DNA of 64,000 bases from CBEULR01 sp965544035 (GTDB lineage Bacteria; Bacillota; Desulfotomaculia; Desulfotomaculales; Desulforudaceae): assembly GCA_965544035.1 (NCBI GenBank), contig CBEULR010000011.1, positions 1-64,000 of the forward strand, read 5' to 3'. Under the pieces are notes generated by a model. It saw only the letters and a program-made list of their open reading frames with translations, was not told the DNA's origin and searched no databases. The position numbers and the translations under genes are program-made. Below are positions 46,898 to 56,626 of the stretch, piece by piece; position 1 is the stretch's first letter; each line of letters starts with the position of its first letter.

Positions 46898-48877
46898 TTA
46901 AGAAGCTAATCCGACCTGTCCCTTCTTCTGCTCCGCCGCAACCCGCAGTTTCTGCATCACAAACACGGCCAGGAACAGGCCCACCCCGATCAAATCGGTC
47001 AGCAGACCGGTATCGACCAGGACAATGGCCCCCGCAAAGAGCATCAGGCGTTCCCAGATTTTGTGATAGGTAACCAGATAGTTTTGGATGGCCGAGGTCA
47101 GACACAGAATACCCATAAACGAGGAGAAAATGACGTGCAGCGCGCCGATCCAGGTGGTGTCGATCAGCAGCAGCGCCGAGTTGGTCGCAAAGATGTACGG
47201 CAGCAGTAAGGCCCCGCAGTCGAATTTGAAGCCGATGAGACCTGTTATCACCGGATTGGCGCCGGCGATCCCGGCCGTGGCGAAAGCCGGCAGGTTAACC
47301 GGCGGTGTATCATCGGCCAGGACGCCGAAGTAGAAGACGAACAGATGCGCCGCCAGCAGGGGCACACCGATGGTAACCAGCGCCGGCGCGGTGATCGCGG
47401 CAAGCACGATGTAGGCGGCGGTGGTCGGCAGGCCGAGGCCGAGGATCATCGAGGCCAGCATGGTGAAAATCAGCGTTGGCCAGAGAAGCCCGCCCGCCGC
47501 GGCCACGATCATGCTGGACAGCTTCAGACCCACCCCGGTAAGGTTGACCATACCAATGATCACGCCCGCCGCCCCGCAGGCCAGGGCCACGGACACGGTA
47601 TTGCGCGCCGCCATCTCCATCGCGCGGACTGCAGACCGCGGGGTGATCCGGGTCTCCTTCTTGAGGAAGCTGAGCAGAATCGTGAATACGATGGAGTAAA
47701 ACCCGGCCGCCAGCGGCGTAAAACCGTACACCAGCATACCAACCAGGACAAAGAAGGGCAACAGCAGGTGTCCCCGCTCCCGGAGAATCTGTACCACCGG
47801 GGGCAGTTGGTCCCGGGGTATTCCCTGAATGCCGGCCTTAACCGCCTCCAGGTGCACCATAAACAAGATGGCACAGTAGCTCAGAATGCAGGGAACGGCT
47901 GCCGCCTTGATGATCTCGATGTAGGGGATCCCGGTGTACTCGACCATCACGAAGGCTGCGGCACCCATCACCGGCGGCATAAACTGGCCGCTGGAGGAGG
48001 CCGCCACCTCCACTGCCCCGGCCACGTGCGGTTTGAAGCCGACCTTCTTCATCAGCGGGATGGTGAACGTGCCGGTGGTTACGGCGTTCGCCACCGAACT
48101 CCCTGAGATCGAGCCCATCAGGCCGCTCGACACCACGGCCGCCTTCGCCGGTCCCCCGCGCATCCAGCCGAAGAGCGCCATCGCCAGGTCGATGAACATT
48201 TTCCCGGCCCCGGTGACCGACAGAAAAGAGCCAAAAAGAATGAAGATGACAATGTAGGTAGCCGAAACCCCCAGGGGGATCGAGAATATGCCCTCGGTGC
48301 CCATGTAGAGCTGTTCGAGGATCTGCTGGATGTCTTTTCCCCGGTGGGCCAGGCGTCCCGGGACAAGCGGACCGAAATAGGCATACAGCATGAAGAGCCC
48401 GGCCAGGATCACCAGCGGTTTGCCCACCACCCGCCGGGTGGCTTCCAGGGTCAGGGCAACGCAGATCCCCCCCATGACCAGGTCGGTCAAGGTCGGCGAT
48501 CCCCCGCGGGCCATCAGCTGACTGTAGAACATAAATATGTAAAGGGCCACACTCGCCGCCAAAGCAGCAAGAACATAGTCATACCAGGGAATCCTCGTCT
48601 GACGCACTTTGTTCGAGTATGGAAAGATTAGGAAGGCCAGAACAAGGGCAAACCCCAAGTGCAGGGAACGCTGGCGCATGGCCTCGAGCGTTCCCGCTCC
48701 CGCCGTATACAGGTGAAAGGCGGAAAAGCAAAGGCAGATCACCAGGATCAGGAGGGCCACGGTGCCGGTGACCGAACGCGGAGATCCTTCCACCTCTTCT
48801 ACAAGCTTTTGTATCTTTGCTTCGTGGTCCTCGCCCCCGGCAACGGACCTCGTTCCGGGAGGTGCCTTATCGCGCAT
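46898..48877 (-). CDS. TRAP transporter fused permease (TAXI type)
   Basis: A 659-residue membrane protein combining the small (4-helix) and large (12-helix) TRAP permease subunits. The signature blocks are FGSFLSVTGAGKMFIDLAMALFG, SGLMGSISGSSVANAVTTGTFTIPLMKKVGF, and HVAGAVEVAASSSGQFMPPVMGAAAFVM, typical of TAXI-associated fused permeases. It uses a sodium or proton gradient to take up a dicarboxylate or amino-acid-like substrate. The first 11 bases overlap the DUF1850 gene. Confidence 0.95.
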   Translation of the reverse strand: MRDKAPPGTRSVAGGEDHEAKIQKLVEEVEGSPRSVTGTVALLILVICLCFSAFHLYTAGAGTLEAMRQRSLHLGFALVLAFLIFPYSNKVRQTRIPWYDYVLAALAASVALYIFMFYSQLMARGGSPTLTDLVMGGICVALTLEATRRVVGKPLVILAGLFMLYAYFGPLVPGRLAHRGKDIQQILEQLYMGTEGIFSIPLGVSATYIVIFILFGSFLSVTGAGKMFIDLAMALFGWMRGGPAKAAVVSSGLMGSISGSSVANAVTTGTFTIPLMKKVGFKPHVAGAVEVAASSSGQFMPPVMGAAAFVMVEYTGIPYIEIIKAAAVPCILSYCAILFMVHLEAVKAGIQGIPRDQLPPVVQILRERGHLLLPFFVLVGMLVYGFTPLAAGFYSIVFTILLSFLKKETRITPRSAVRAMEMAARNTVSVALACGAAGVIIGMVNLTGVGLKLSSMIVAAAGGLLWPTLIFTMLASMILGLGLPTTAAYIVLAAITAPALVTIGVPLLAAHLFVFYFGVLADDTPPVNLPAFATAGIAGANPVITGLIGFKFDCGALLLPYIFATNSALLLIDTTWIGALHVIFSSFMGILCLTSAIQNYLVTYHKIWERLMLFAGAIVLVDTGLLTDLIGVGLFLAVFVMQKLRVAAEQKKGQVGLAS

Positions 48878-49406
48878 TCACAACAACCTCCGTACGTCTA
48901 ATCCCGGATAGAACCACTCTTACTTCTATCGCTTTTCCGGCTACGTCGGGCGCACTCAAGTCCACAACGGTATCCCCGAAGGTCAGAGTGCACGACGTAA
49001 AGGAACTTGCTTTCAAACTCAATTTGGGAACCGGCTGCCTGAGGCCGGATATGGCAATCTTCCCGTCCCCGACCGCAACCTCTCCGGCCGCATCGTAAGG
49101 CAGACCGGCGCCGAGGCTGCCGAAAGCCGTTTCCACCAGGTATATCCGGTAGTCTTGTCCGATTTCAAATACCTCGTCCCACTGTTTCTGTTCCACCGAA
49201 TGGATGAAAGAATAGGTAAAACGGTACCCCGGCTTCACAGAGGTCTGATAAAGAACCCGCTCCTCAAGTGGAAGCCATACCTCTATCCTGTGGGCCCGGA
49301 GATGAAGCGCATAATACAACGAGGCGCCTGCAAACAGCAACAGGACAAAAAGGGAGAAGAGTCGGGCACTCGTTTTGAGTGCCCGACCGTGGATACCAAA
49401 GGCCAT
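48867..49406 (-). CDS. DUF1850 protein of the TAXI-TRAP operon
   Basis: A 179-residue protein with an N-terminal membrane helix (ARLFSLFVLLLFAGASLYYAL) and an extracytoplasmic beta domain with the family motif TYSFIHSVEQKQWDEVFEI. DUF1850 genes occur almost only between TAXI binding-protein and TRAP permease genes, as here: 3 bases after the former and overlapping the latter. Its role in the transporter is unknown. Confidence 0.9.
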   Translation of the reverse strand: MAFGIHGRALKTSARLFSLFVLLLFAGASLYYALHLRAHRIEVWLPLEERVLYQTSVKPGYRFTYSFIHSVEQKQWDEVFEIGQDYRIYLVETAFGSLGAGLPYDAAGEVAVGDGKIAISGLRQPVPKLSLKASSFTSCTLTFGDTVVDLSAPDVAGKAIEVRVVLSGIRRTEVVVNAR

Positions 49407-49409
49407 GGG

Positions 49410-50399
49410 CTACAAGACACCCATCTCTTCGAAGTATCTTTCGGCACCGGGATGCAGCGGAAGGGACATAGCCTCGTTTGCAGTTTCCAGGGTCAACAAG
49501 CCGCCGGCCTGGTGCGCCGCCGCAAACTTGTCGAGGTTTTCAAAGAGAGCCTTGGTCAGGTTGTAAACCAGTTCCTCGTCCAGTTCGGCCGGAGCCACCA
49601 GCATCGCCTTCACGGCTACGGTAAGGACATCGTTCTCTTCCTTGGCGTAGGTGCCGCCCTCAATCAGGTGGCTGGCATAGAAGGGATACTCCTGCTGCAG
49701 TTTGGTCACTGCTTCCTCGGTCAGCGGAACGATCTTGATGTCATGCGTCGCGCCGAGGTCGTTCACGGCCGCGGTCGGCAGACCGGCCGTCAGGAAGGCG
49801 GCATCAACGTGGCCGTCCTTCATATTGTTGGCCGCTTCGGCGAAGGACAGGTAGTCGGGCTGGATGTCGTCAAAGGTCATACCGTAAGCAGCCAGAATCT
49901 GGCGGGCATTCGCCTCAGTACCGCTCGCCGGCGCACCGACAGCGACCCTCTTGCCTCTGAGGTCTTCAATCCCGTTGATACCCTTGTTCTTCAGGGTAAC
50001 GACCTGAATCACCTCGGGATACAGGGTGGCTATGCCGGTCAGGTTTTCAACCTTTCCATCGGCAAACAGTTCGGTTCCGGTCAGGGCATAGTAGCTGACA
50101 TCGTTCTGAATAAAGGCCAGGTCCGCATTGCCTTCTTCGATCAGGCGAACGTTGGCTACCGAAGCGTTGGTGGACTCAGCGGTCGCGTTTACTCCAGGGA
50201 CTTCCGCACTGAAGATTTCCGCCATCGCCCCGCCCAGCGGGTAGTAGGTTCCGGCCTGCCCGCCGGTAGCAATGGACACAAAATACTTTTGCGGAGCTTC
50301 CGCTTCCTCACCGGTGCCGCCCCCGCAGCCGAATAGTGTGGCCGCCGAGAACAAAAGCAGCACCATAAGCGCCAGGGTCTTGGAAATTCTCAAAGTCAT
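49410..50399 (-). CDS. TAXI-family TRAP solute-binding lipoprotein
   Basis: A 329-residue exported protein. A signal peptide (LALMVLLLFSAATLFGC) ends in a lipobox Cys near residue 25, then GGGTGEEAEAP. The TAXI domain shows VSIATGGQAGTYYPLGGAMAEIF, ATAESTNASVANVRLIEEGNADLAFIQND and KGKRVAVGAPASGTE-like RGKRVAVGAPASGTEANARQ. It delivers substrate to the fused permease encoded downstream. AGGAGGT precedes the start. Confidence 0.94.
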   Translation of the reverse strand: MTLRISKTLALMVLLLFSAATLFGCGGGTGEEAEAPQKYFVSIATGGQAGTYYPLGGAMAEIFSAEVPGVNATAESTNASVANVRLIEEGNADLAFIQNDVSYYALTGTELFADGKVENLTGIATLYPEVIQVVTLKNKGINGIEDLRGKRVAVGAPASGTEANARQILAAYGMTFDDIQPDYLSFAEAANNMKDGHVDAAFLTAGLPTAAVNDLGATHDIKIVPLTEEAVTKLQQEYPFYASHLIEGGTYAKEENDVLTVAVKAMLVAPAELDEELVYNLTKALFENLDKFAAAHQAGGLLTLETANEAMSLPLHPGAERYFEEMGVL

Positions 50400-50798
50400 A
50401 CCTCCTCATTTTCCCCAAAGTATTTATCTGATTAATCATTTGGGCTGGACTAACTGGTTATACCACCTCCTGGTACCGGATTTCCACAGTGTCAATTAAA
50501 ACAAGGTTATTGAACATCTGGAAATACCCTTGTCCCCAATTATAATGCAATAAGGCAATATCCGAACAGGCTGGTATTCATGGAAGATTATCGGGCCATT
50601 AGTATGCATTTGACCAACAGGGCCGGGATTCCTGTTTTTTGTGAAAAATTTATTCCAGTAACGTGTCCCGCGAAGCCCTTCATGCCAAAAACAAGTCCCC
50701 CTCAATATCGCTCCATTGGCAGGAAACATCGAATCACACGCGAATATAATGCATATGTGAGATCATTCACAATCGCTGAGGGTGAGGAGGGTTCGGGT
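50400..50798. other. Intergenic promoter region
   Basis: No supported gene in 399 bases between the divergent TAXI operon and the gene at 50799. It holds the TAXI ribosome binding site, a TTGACA on the reverse strand (about 50492) and a TATAAT at about 50541 on the + strand without a well-spaced -35. An in-frame extension of the 50799 gene back to 50580 is possible but has no ribosome binding site. Confidence 0.5.
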
Positions 50799-50999
50799 AT
50801 GCTCTGTCCGACCTGTGACAAGATCCACACCTGTAAGAAAAAGAAGCGCTTTGAATATGCGGTGGAAAGCACTTATCTTCAGGCTGGAGAAATCCCGGAG
50901 GAACCGCTGACTTTCAACGCATGTGACGGTTCCATCCTGATCTGGACCCCGGAAACAGGCATCGTTGCAGAATTCTGCGTTGATTATAAGCACTTCTGA
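50799..50999 (+). CDS. Small Cys-rich protein, probable zinc ribbon
   Basis: A 66-residue protein starting MLCPTCDKIHTCKKKKRFEY. ATG 50799 lies eight bases after GAGGAGGG. Cys at 3, 6 and 12 near the N-terminus plus two near the end (NACDGS, AEFCVDY) could bind one metal ion. The remainder is beta-strand-like (SILIWTPETGIVAEF). Family not recognised. Confidence 0.65.
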   Translation: MLCPTCDKIHTCKKKKRFEYAVESTYLQAGEIPEEPLTFNACDGSILIWTPETGIVAEFCVDYKHF

Positions 51000-51010
51000 T
51001 CGATAATTAA

Positions 51011-51036
51011 GACGGGAACGGCTAACCGTTCCCGTC
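51011..51036. terminator. Hairpin, likely bidirectional terminator
   Basis: Perfect 11-bp stem GACGGGAACGG/CCGTTCCCGTC with loop CTAA. On the reverse strand it overlaps the stop codon of the 46-residue gene and is followed by TTAATT; T-tracts are weak. Confidence 0.6.
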
Positions 51037-51175
51037 AGCGAACCAGAAATGCAAACCCATACAGCAGAATCAGATAGCTGACGGCCGTGCCGGAAGCAAG
51101 GCCGGCCAGAGACACCAGCACCGCCGCCGCACGGGCGGCCCTTCTCCGTTTCGCTTCTGCTCCGATAGCTATCAC
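51035..51175 (-). CDS. One-helix membrane mini-protein
   Basis: A 46-residue frame on the reverse strand with a basic N-terminus (AKRRRAARAAA) and one long hydrophobic segment (VLVSLAGLASGTAVSYLILLYGFAFLV) ending in Arg. GTG 51175 overlaps a strong GGAGGTGA, so the true start may be slightly different. It lies between the CheW terminator and a hairpin and could be an independent small gene. Function unknown. Confidence 0.4.
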   Translation of the reverse strand: MIAIGAEAKRRRAARAAAVLVSLAGLASGTAVSYLILLYGFAFLVR

Positions 51176-51192
51176 CTCCGCTAACGTGGCTA

Positions 51193-51223
51193 TAAAAAAC
51201 CCCTGATAATTTATTCAGGGGTT
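51193..51223 (-). terminator. Terminator of the mcp-cheW operon
   Basis: Stem AACCCCTGA/TCAGGGGTT with an 8-base loop; on the reverse strand it is followed by TTTTTT (51197-51193 region). Confidence 0.85.
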
Positions 51224-51259
51224 GAGCAGGTGTTATTGCCAGGTTTTTCCCGCGCAAGA

Positions 51260-51688
51260 CTATCCCGCACTGGGCAGCACCTTATCCAAGCGCAGCAGTA
51301 GCCAGAGGGCATCATCCTTCTTGATGACACCGCTGATGAAGTCGTTATCCCGCATCACCGATTCCGGTTCCTCAACCTCCTCGTCGCTGTACCGGCCCAC
51401 CTCCTGCACTTTGTCGACAATCATGCCCACGGCGGTATCATCTTTTTCCACCACCACGATGCGCGTATCCCGCGTGGGTTCGGTCACGGGCAGACCAAGG
51501 CGTTTGTTCAGGTTTATCACGGGCACGATTCTCCCGCGCAGGTTGATCACGCCTTCCACATAACGGTCGGTGCGCGGAACCGGAGTAACGTCCACCATCT
51601 TGATGATTTCCTGGGTATTCAGTACGGGTATGGCATATTTTTGGTTGTTCAAGTCAAAAATGACCAATTGATTATCACTTGAAGACAT
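51260..51688 (-). CDS. cheW: Chemotaxis coupling protein CheW
   Basis: A 142-residue adaptor linking receptors to the CheA kinase. The fold is recognisable from QLVIFDLNNQKYAIPVLNTQEIIKM, PVPRTDRYVEGVINLRGRIVPVINLNKRLGL and VVEKDDTAVGMIVDKVQEV. The ATG at 51688 follows GGAGGAGGA. It lies 24 bases after the receptor gene at 51713, so the two are co-transcribed. No cheA or other che genes are in the window. Confidence 0.95.
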   Translation of the reverse strand: MSSSDNQLVIFDLNNQKYAIPVLNTQEIIKMVDVTPVPRTDRYVEGVINLRGRIVPVINLNKRLGLPVTEPTRDTRIVVVEKDDTAVGMIVDKVQEVGRYSDEEVEEPESVMRDNDFISGVIKKDDALWLLLRLDKVLPSAG

Positions 51689-51712
51689 GAACGATTCCTC
51701 CTCCACGAGAGA

Positions 51713-53308
51713 TCAGGCGTTGTCTTTCCTTATTTCCATTACCAGTGCATTCAGGGCTTCAGCCATTTCGGCCAACTGATTGGACGCAGCGGCCATCTCC
51801 TCAACCGTGCTCGTCACCTCTTCCGAGGACGCCGCCAGAGACTGCACCCCCTGGGCACTCTGCTGCGTCATCTGTGCGATTTCCGCCGCCAGGTCGGTAC
51901 TGCGGGCGGAATGCTCCCGGATATTCTCCAGTGCCGCACCGGCCTTTTTGATGATCTCCACTCCCTCGTCTACCTCTCCGGCCCCTTCCTGCATTGCATT
52001 AACGGCCTTCGCGGTATTCTCCTGGATCGCCTTGACGATCACCTCTATTTCCTTGGTTGCCTGCGAAGACTTCTCAGCCAGTTTGCGCACTTCTTCGGCC
52101 ACCACCGCGAAACCGCGTCCATGCTCCCCGGCACGCGCCGCTTCAATGGCGGCGTTCAGGGCCAGCAGGTTTGTCTGATCAGCAATATCGTTGATCACCT
52201 GGATGATCTGTCCGATCTTGGCCGACTGCTCGTTCAGTTCCTGCACCGTCCGGGTACTATGGTTCACCTTGTTCTGGATGGCGCCGACTTTGCTCACCGC
52301 CTGCTGCACGGCCGCACTCCCGGCATCGGCCGCAGTCTCCGTGGCCCGGGCCGCTTCGGCCGCCTGTTCGGCGTGAGCCGAGCCCTGTTCAGCAGAGGCC
52401 GCCAATTCACTGGTCGTTGCCGTCAGATTCTGTACGGCCGCGCTCACGTTTTCCGAGGAAGCCGAAAGCTCCTGACTGTGCGAAGCAAGCTTGAGGGCGT
52501 TGTCCTGAACCTTGGTAATTACATTGTCCAGCTTCTCCGCCAACTGATTGAAGGCCGATCCCACCTGATTTATCTCGTCCCGGTTGTATACCGGCACCCG
52601 CTCCTTCAGGCGCCCCTCGGCAATACCGGTCGCCGCCACGGAAAGCCGCTGCAGCGGCGCGATAAGAATTCGCCCCGAGAAGAAACTCCAAGCTACCAGG
52701 GAAAGAATCAGCATAACGACACCGGTGATGATTACACCCGAATAAGCTTCCCGAATCATCCCGTCGACGAATTCCTTGGACGCGCCGACGTACCATATGC
52801 CGATCACATCACCCTCGGCGTTCCTGATCGGCTCGTAGGCCGTCTGGTACATCTTTCCGACGACATTCGCTTCACCGTAGTAAGGTTCTCCCCGTTTCAG
52901 AACGGCTTCGGCAACGGCATCGCTGACCTTCGTGCCCACCGCCCGTGTACCGTCCTCGTTCAACACGTTGGTCGCCACCCGTGTGTCACCGAGAAAGATG
53001 GTCACGGTATCCCCGGTCAGCGCCGCGATGTCGTCGACAATGCCGTAGTTGCCGTTCATCAAAACCTCACCTTTGTACAGGTTCTCCCCGTCGGTCCGCC
53101 AATCCCCGGGGATGCGCAGTTCGATGATCTCTCTGCCGGTGGCCAGGTCGCCTTTCACCTTTTCCAGAGCGGCTTCCTCGGCCCCGCTTGTGATCAGCCT
53201 GGCAACGGTGAACAATATGACAACGGAAAACATCAGAAGGATAAATACGAACAGGAACGCGAACTTATGCCTTACTGAAATGGCTCGTGATTCAGTCGCT
53301 CGTGCCAA
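51713..53308 (-). CDS. Methyl-accepting chemotaxis protein with single Cache domain
   Basis: A 531-residue receptor. An N-terminal helix (FAFLFVFILLMFSVVILFTV) is followed by a periplasmic-type single Cache domain (IVDDIAALTGDTVTIFLGDTRVATN ... MYQTAYEPIRNAEGDVIGIWYVG), a second helix, HAMP (APLQRLSVAATGIAEGRL) and a long cytoplasmic coiled coil with the hairpin tip INDIADQTNLLALNAAIEAARAGEHGRGFAVVAEEVRKLAE. TTG start after GGAGGGG. Ligand unknown; Cache domains of this kind often bind small carboxylates. Confidence 0.94.
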   Translation of the reverse strand: MARATESRAISVRHKFAFLFVFILLMFSVVILFTVARLITSGAEEAALEKVKGDLATGREIIELRIPGDWRTDGENLYKGEVLMNGNYGIVDDIAALTGDTVTIFLGDTRVATNVLNEDGTRAVGTKVSDAVAEAVLKRGEPYYGEANVVGKMYQTAYEPIRNAEGDVIGIWYVGASKEFVDGMIREAYSGVIITGVVMLILSLVAWSFFSGRILIAPLQRLSVAATGIAEGRLKERVPVYNRDEINQVGSAFNQLAEKLDNVITKVQDNALKLASHSQELSASSENVSAAVQNLTATTSELAASAEQGSAHAEQAAEAARATETAADAGSAAVQQAVSKVGAIQNKVNHSTRTVQELNEQSAKIGQIIQVINDIADQTNLLALNAAIEAARAGEHGRGFAVVAEEVRKLAEKSSQATKEIEVIVKAIQENTAKAVNAMQEGAGEVDEGVEIIKKAGAALENIREHSARSTDLAAEIAQMTQQSAQGVQSLAASSEEVTSTVEEMAAASNQLAEMAEALNALVMEIRKDNA

Positions 53309-53421
53309 AAATCATCCCCTCCAAACAGGAATTGCACATAAACCTTGTATTGTTATCGACATCAGTAACGGTAGGACTTGACCGGGAGATGCCCAAAATG
53401 TTTCAACAAGAAATGACATTT

Positions 53422-54537
53422 TTAGACAATTCCTCTGGCAACGGAACGTTTAATGGCGTCAGTCAGCGTGTGCAGTTCGGATACCAGACTGTTGATTTCC
53501 TGGACCATCGTCGTCTGCTCGGTGGTGACGGCGGCAACCGTCTGCACCCCGGCCGAGAGCTGCTGGGCGGCGTTGGCCATTTGGCGGGCTTCTTCATCCA
53601 GGTTCTGCACAGCCTCGGTAATGCCCGCAAAGCCCTTCACGGTGTCCATCGTCACCTTGACGCCCTCCGCAATCGTCTTCATGTTGCTCTTCATGTTCCG
53701 GTTGGCCTTGCCCGCTTCTTCTTGAATGCCCCGGGCGATAGTCAGAATCTCCTCGGCCGTCTTGGCCGAGTTTTCGGCCAGTTTGCGCACTTCTTCGGCC
53801 ACCACGGCAAAGCCCCGACCGTGTTCACCGGCCCGGGCCGCTTCGATCGCCGCATTCAGTGCCAGCATATTCGTCTGATCGGCGATATGGGTGATGTTAT
53901 CCACGAACTCGGTAATCTGCTCGGCTCTCTTGCCGAAGGCCAGCACCACCTTTGCCGCTTCGGCATTGGTGCGGTTGATCTTTCCCATCTGGCTTCGCAC
54001 CGAAGCCATCGTTGCCTCTCCTTCTACGGTATATTTGCGTGCCTTTTCAGCGTTATCCGACACTTCCTTGGCCAACAAGACCGAGTTCTCGACCGAACCC
54101 GCCATTTCATGGGCCGTTGCCGCACTCTCTGAAGCGGCCGTCCCCACCTGTTGCACAGCATTCAACAATTTGTCACTGATCGCCGCAAGTTTCTGGATAC
54201 GACGGTGCAGGGTCTTATCGACATCTGACTGCTTGGCCAACTGGTTGATACCGCGCATCACTTCGCCGAACTCATCGCGTCGTTTGAGGTCCAGTGATGA
54301 ACAGTCACCGACGGCGGCCTGTTTAACGGCGGTGCGCAGACGAGAGAGGTCACGGCAGACCGAAGCCGCCAAAAAAACAGATGGGATAAGGGCGACGACC
54401 GATACCCCGATCCCGTACAACAACCACTCGCTGCCCCCGTTAAGGAAGGCTACATAAGCCATTGCACCGACTGCCGGAATTAGGACAACCAAAATCGATG
54501 CATACACACGGGCACCTGCACTCCGGAACATACCCAT
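53422..54537 (-). CDS. Methyl-accepting chemotaxis protein without sensor domain
   Basis: A 371-residue receptor-like protein. Two closely spaced N-terminal helices (ARVYASILVVLIPAVGAMAYVAF; LLYGIGVSVVALIPSVFLAAS) leave almost no external domain, followed by a short coiled coil and the signalling hairpin (ITHIADQTNMLALNAAIEAARAGEHGRGFAVVAEEVRKLAE). It probably senses an intracellular or membrane state. ATG 54537 after AAAAGGAGGT. Monocistronic. Confidence 0.92.
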   Translation of the reverse strand: MGMFRSAGARVYASILVVLIPAVGAMAYVAFLNGGSEWLLYGIGVSVVALIPSVFLAASVCRDLSRLRTAVKQAAVGDCSSLDLKRRDEFGEVMRGINQLAKQSDVDKTLHRRIQKLAAISDKLLNAVQQVGTAASESAATAHEMAGSVENSVLLAKEVSDNAEKARKYTVEGEATMASVRSQMGKINRTNAEAAKVVLAFGKRAEQITEFVDNITHIADQTNMLALNAAIEAARAGEHGRGFAVVAEEVRKLAENSAKTAEEILTIARGIQEEAGKANRNMKSNMKTIAEGVKVTMDTVKGFAGITEAVQNLDEEARQMANAAQQLSAGVQTVAAVTTEQTTMVQEINSLVSELHTLTDAIKRSVARGIV

Positions 54538-54671
54538 AAGGACCTCCTTTTGTAACCAATGACATTAAGCCCGGTCAATCGCCAAGGATGGCCATATTTC
54601 CCATTATTGTACCATTTCCGTGCGTGTGTGCCAATGCCGCTGTCAAAATTTACTGTCTATTGTTCAATAAA

Positions 54672-54702
54672 CAAGACAGACCCATACAAGGTCTGTCTTG
54701 TC
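54672..54702 (-). terminator. Terminator of the Na/Pi cotransporter gene
   Basis: Perfect 12-bp stem ACAAGACAGACC/GGTCTGTCTTGT; reverse strand continues TTATTG. It lies 34 bases after the cotransporter stop. Confidence 0.8.
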
Positions 54703-54735
54703 GTTTAAATCCTCACTTCCGCCCGGCACAAACGG

Positions 54736-56421
54736 TCAGCTGATGGTATAGAGCCTCTGGCCGTCGTCATCCGGGTACTCATCTTCGTCACGTACGATCA
54801 CCCGGGCGCCGATGACTTCCTCCCCGATGGACAGGGCAAGACTGCGGACACGATCACTGATGTTCAGGTAAGCGTTAATCAGGTCGAGGTGAATCGCGCT
54901 TGTTTCCTCAGATCGCTGCACGCCCATCGCCAGGCGGTGAAGATGCATCCGCCGCAGTTCACGCTCCATACGTTTGATGTTGGGTGCCAGACGGACGGCC
55001 TGGCGGGCGACTTCCTGGTCGTTATCAATAAAGGCCTGGTGGGTTCGCTCGATCAGAGTACAAACCCGCTCATGCATGATCGTAAGCTCCTCCCAGCCTT
55101 CCACCGAAAAATCGCAGCAGTGGTCAATCTTCTTCTCCGCCAAACGGTTGACATTCTTGTCGATGATATCCGCGATATGCTCCAGGTCGGTGGTCATATG
55201 CATCAAGCCCATGCACCGGTTGAACTCCGGCGTCGAGAGCGGCTGCCGCAGCACCTTGGCCAGGTAGGCCTTGGTCACGTGGGACAGGTAGTCCACCTTT
55301 TCCTCCGCCCGCATCATTTTGTCCAATTCCTCGGAACCGTCCTTCTCAAACAGATTGCGAATATTGCAGACCATTCGCACCACCTCATCGGAAATGCGGG
55401 CAATCTCTTTCGAGGCCAGACCCATGGCAATCGAGGGCGTGCTGATCAAATTGTCATCCAGGTACCGGGGTTTGAGCTCGATATCGATCAGTTTTTCTTC
55501 CGGAACCAGCCAGCACAGGAACCGGGCGAATTGGGCGGTGAACGGGATGAACATCAGGGCGATGCCGATGTTGAAGAATGTATGCACATTGGCCACCTGA
55601 AAGCCCACATTCGGCGTAATCATCTCCATCAGAGCCGCGAACTGGGACACGAAGGGCAGGAAAACCAACACACCGGCCAGTTTGAAAACAAAGTGGGCGA
55701 TAGCCACACGCTTGGCCTCACGGTTGGAGCCCAGGCTGGACAGGATGGCCGTGAACGATGTACCTATGTTCGCCCCGAAGAGCAGGTAGATCGCCGAGTG
55801 CAGAGACACCAGATCCTGAATGGCGAAAATCATAATGACACCCACGGCCGCGGCGCTGCTGTGAATGAGGAAGGTAAACACGGCGGCGACGACGATGGCC
55901 AGAAAGGGGTTATCGCAAACCGTCATCATCAGGTCTAGAAAAAACGGATCCTCACGCAGCGGGTACATGGTGTCGGCCATGATCTTGAGCCCCAGAAAGA
56001 GCATCCCGAAGCCGGTGATCACCTGCCCGATCCGCCGGTAGCGGTCCCGCTTGGTGAAAAAGATAACGGTCGCGCCGATGCCGACGATTGGCAGTGCGAT
56101 CTCAGTCACCTTCAGCGCAATCAGCTGCGCGGTCACCGTCGTGCCGATGTCGGCCCCCAGAATCACACCCAGCGTCTGCTTGAGCGTGATCACGGACGCA
56201 CTGGCCAGGCCAACCAGGATGACCGTCGTCGCCGTACTGCTCTGGAACAGGATGGTGACCAGCGCACCGACAATCATCCCGATAAAGCGGTTTTGGGTAA
56301 GGGAGCTCAAGACGTTACGCAGGTTCGCACCGGCGATCTTCTGGAGACCTTCGCTTAGAAGGCTCATACCGTACAGCAGAAGGCCCATCCCGCCCAACAG
56401 GCCGAATACGAATACCCACAT
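54736..56421 (-). CDS. Na/Pi cotransporter family protein (NptA-like) with PhoU domain
   Basis: A 561-residue membrane protein. The first 320 residues hold two inverted repeats of the family (GLLLYGMSLLSEGLQKIAG ... VTILFQSSTATTVILVGLAS and FTFLIHSSAAAVGVIMIFAIQ), with the QSSTATT and HSSAA motifs. The C-terminal 230 residues form a helical PhoU-like domain (HVTKAYLAKVLRQPLSTPEF ... DLEHIADIIDKNVNRLAEKK). It probably moves phosphate with sodium. The ATG at 56421 follows AAAGGGAGG. Confidence 0.93.
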   Translation of the reverse strand: MWVFVFGLLGGMGLLLYGMSLLSEGLQKIAGANLRNVLSSLTQNRFIGMIVGALVTILFQSSTATTVILVGLASASVITLKQTLGVILGADIGTTVTAQLIALKVTEIALPIVGIGATVIFFTKRDRYRRIGQVITGFGMLFLGLKIMADTMYPLREDPFFLDLMMTVCDNPFLAIVVAAVFTFLIHSSAAAVGVIMIFAIQDLVSLHSAIYLLFGANIGTSFTAILSSLGSNREAKRVAIAHFVFKLAGVLVFLPFVSQFAALMEMITPNVGFQVANVHTFFNIGIALMFIPFTAQFARFLCWLVPEEKLIDIELKPRYLDDNLISTPSIAMGLASKEIARISDEVVRMVCNIRNLFEKDGSEELDKMMRAEEKVDYLSHVTKAYLAKVLRQPLSTPEFNRCMGLMHMTTDLEHIADIIDKNVNRLAEKKIDHCCDFSVEGWEELTIMHERVCTLIERTHQAFIDNDQEVARQAVRLAPNIKRMERELRRMHLHRLAMGVQRSEETSAIHLDLINAYLNISDRVRSLALSIGEEVIGARVIVRDEDEYPDDDGQRLYTIS

Positions 56422-56521
56422 AACAACACCTCCCTTTCTATACATTACCATCAACAACTAATCGGCGAGCCTGCGTTGAGAAACAAATCCGGTTTGTGAC
56501 AAAACGAACATTCTCGACTGC

Positions 56522-56555
56522 AAAAAAGAACACGATTCTTATGTTTTCCGTGTTC
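56522..56555 (-). terminator. Terminator of the FtsA-like gene
   Basis: Stem GAACACG/CGTGTTC with a 14-base loop on the reverse strand followed by TTTTTTG. It lies about 70 bases after the stop of the FtsA-like gene. Confidence 0.8.
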
Positions 56556-56626
56556 TACACATAGGCAGTTAATTTGATATTATTCTATGCCACTCCGGGC
56601 GTATGGTCAATAAACAGATCTCATCT

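Noticed and set aside
50580..50798. N-terminal extension of the 66-residue Cys-rich protein to 139 residues
   Set aside because: The upstream ATG lacks a ribosome binding site, while ATG 50799 has GAGGAGGG at ideal spacing.
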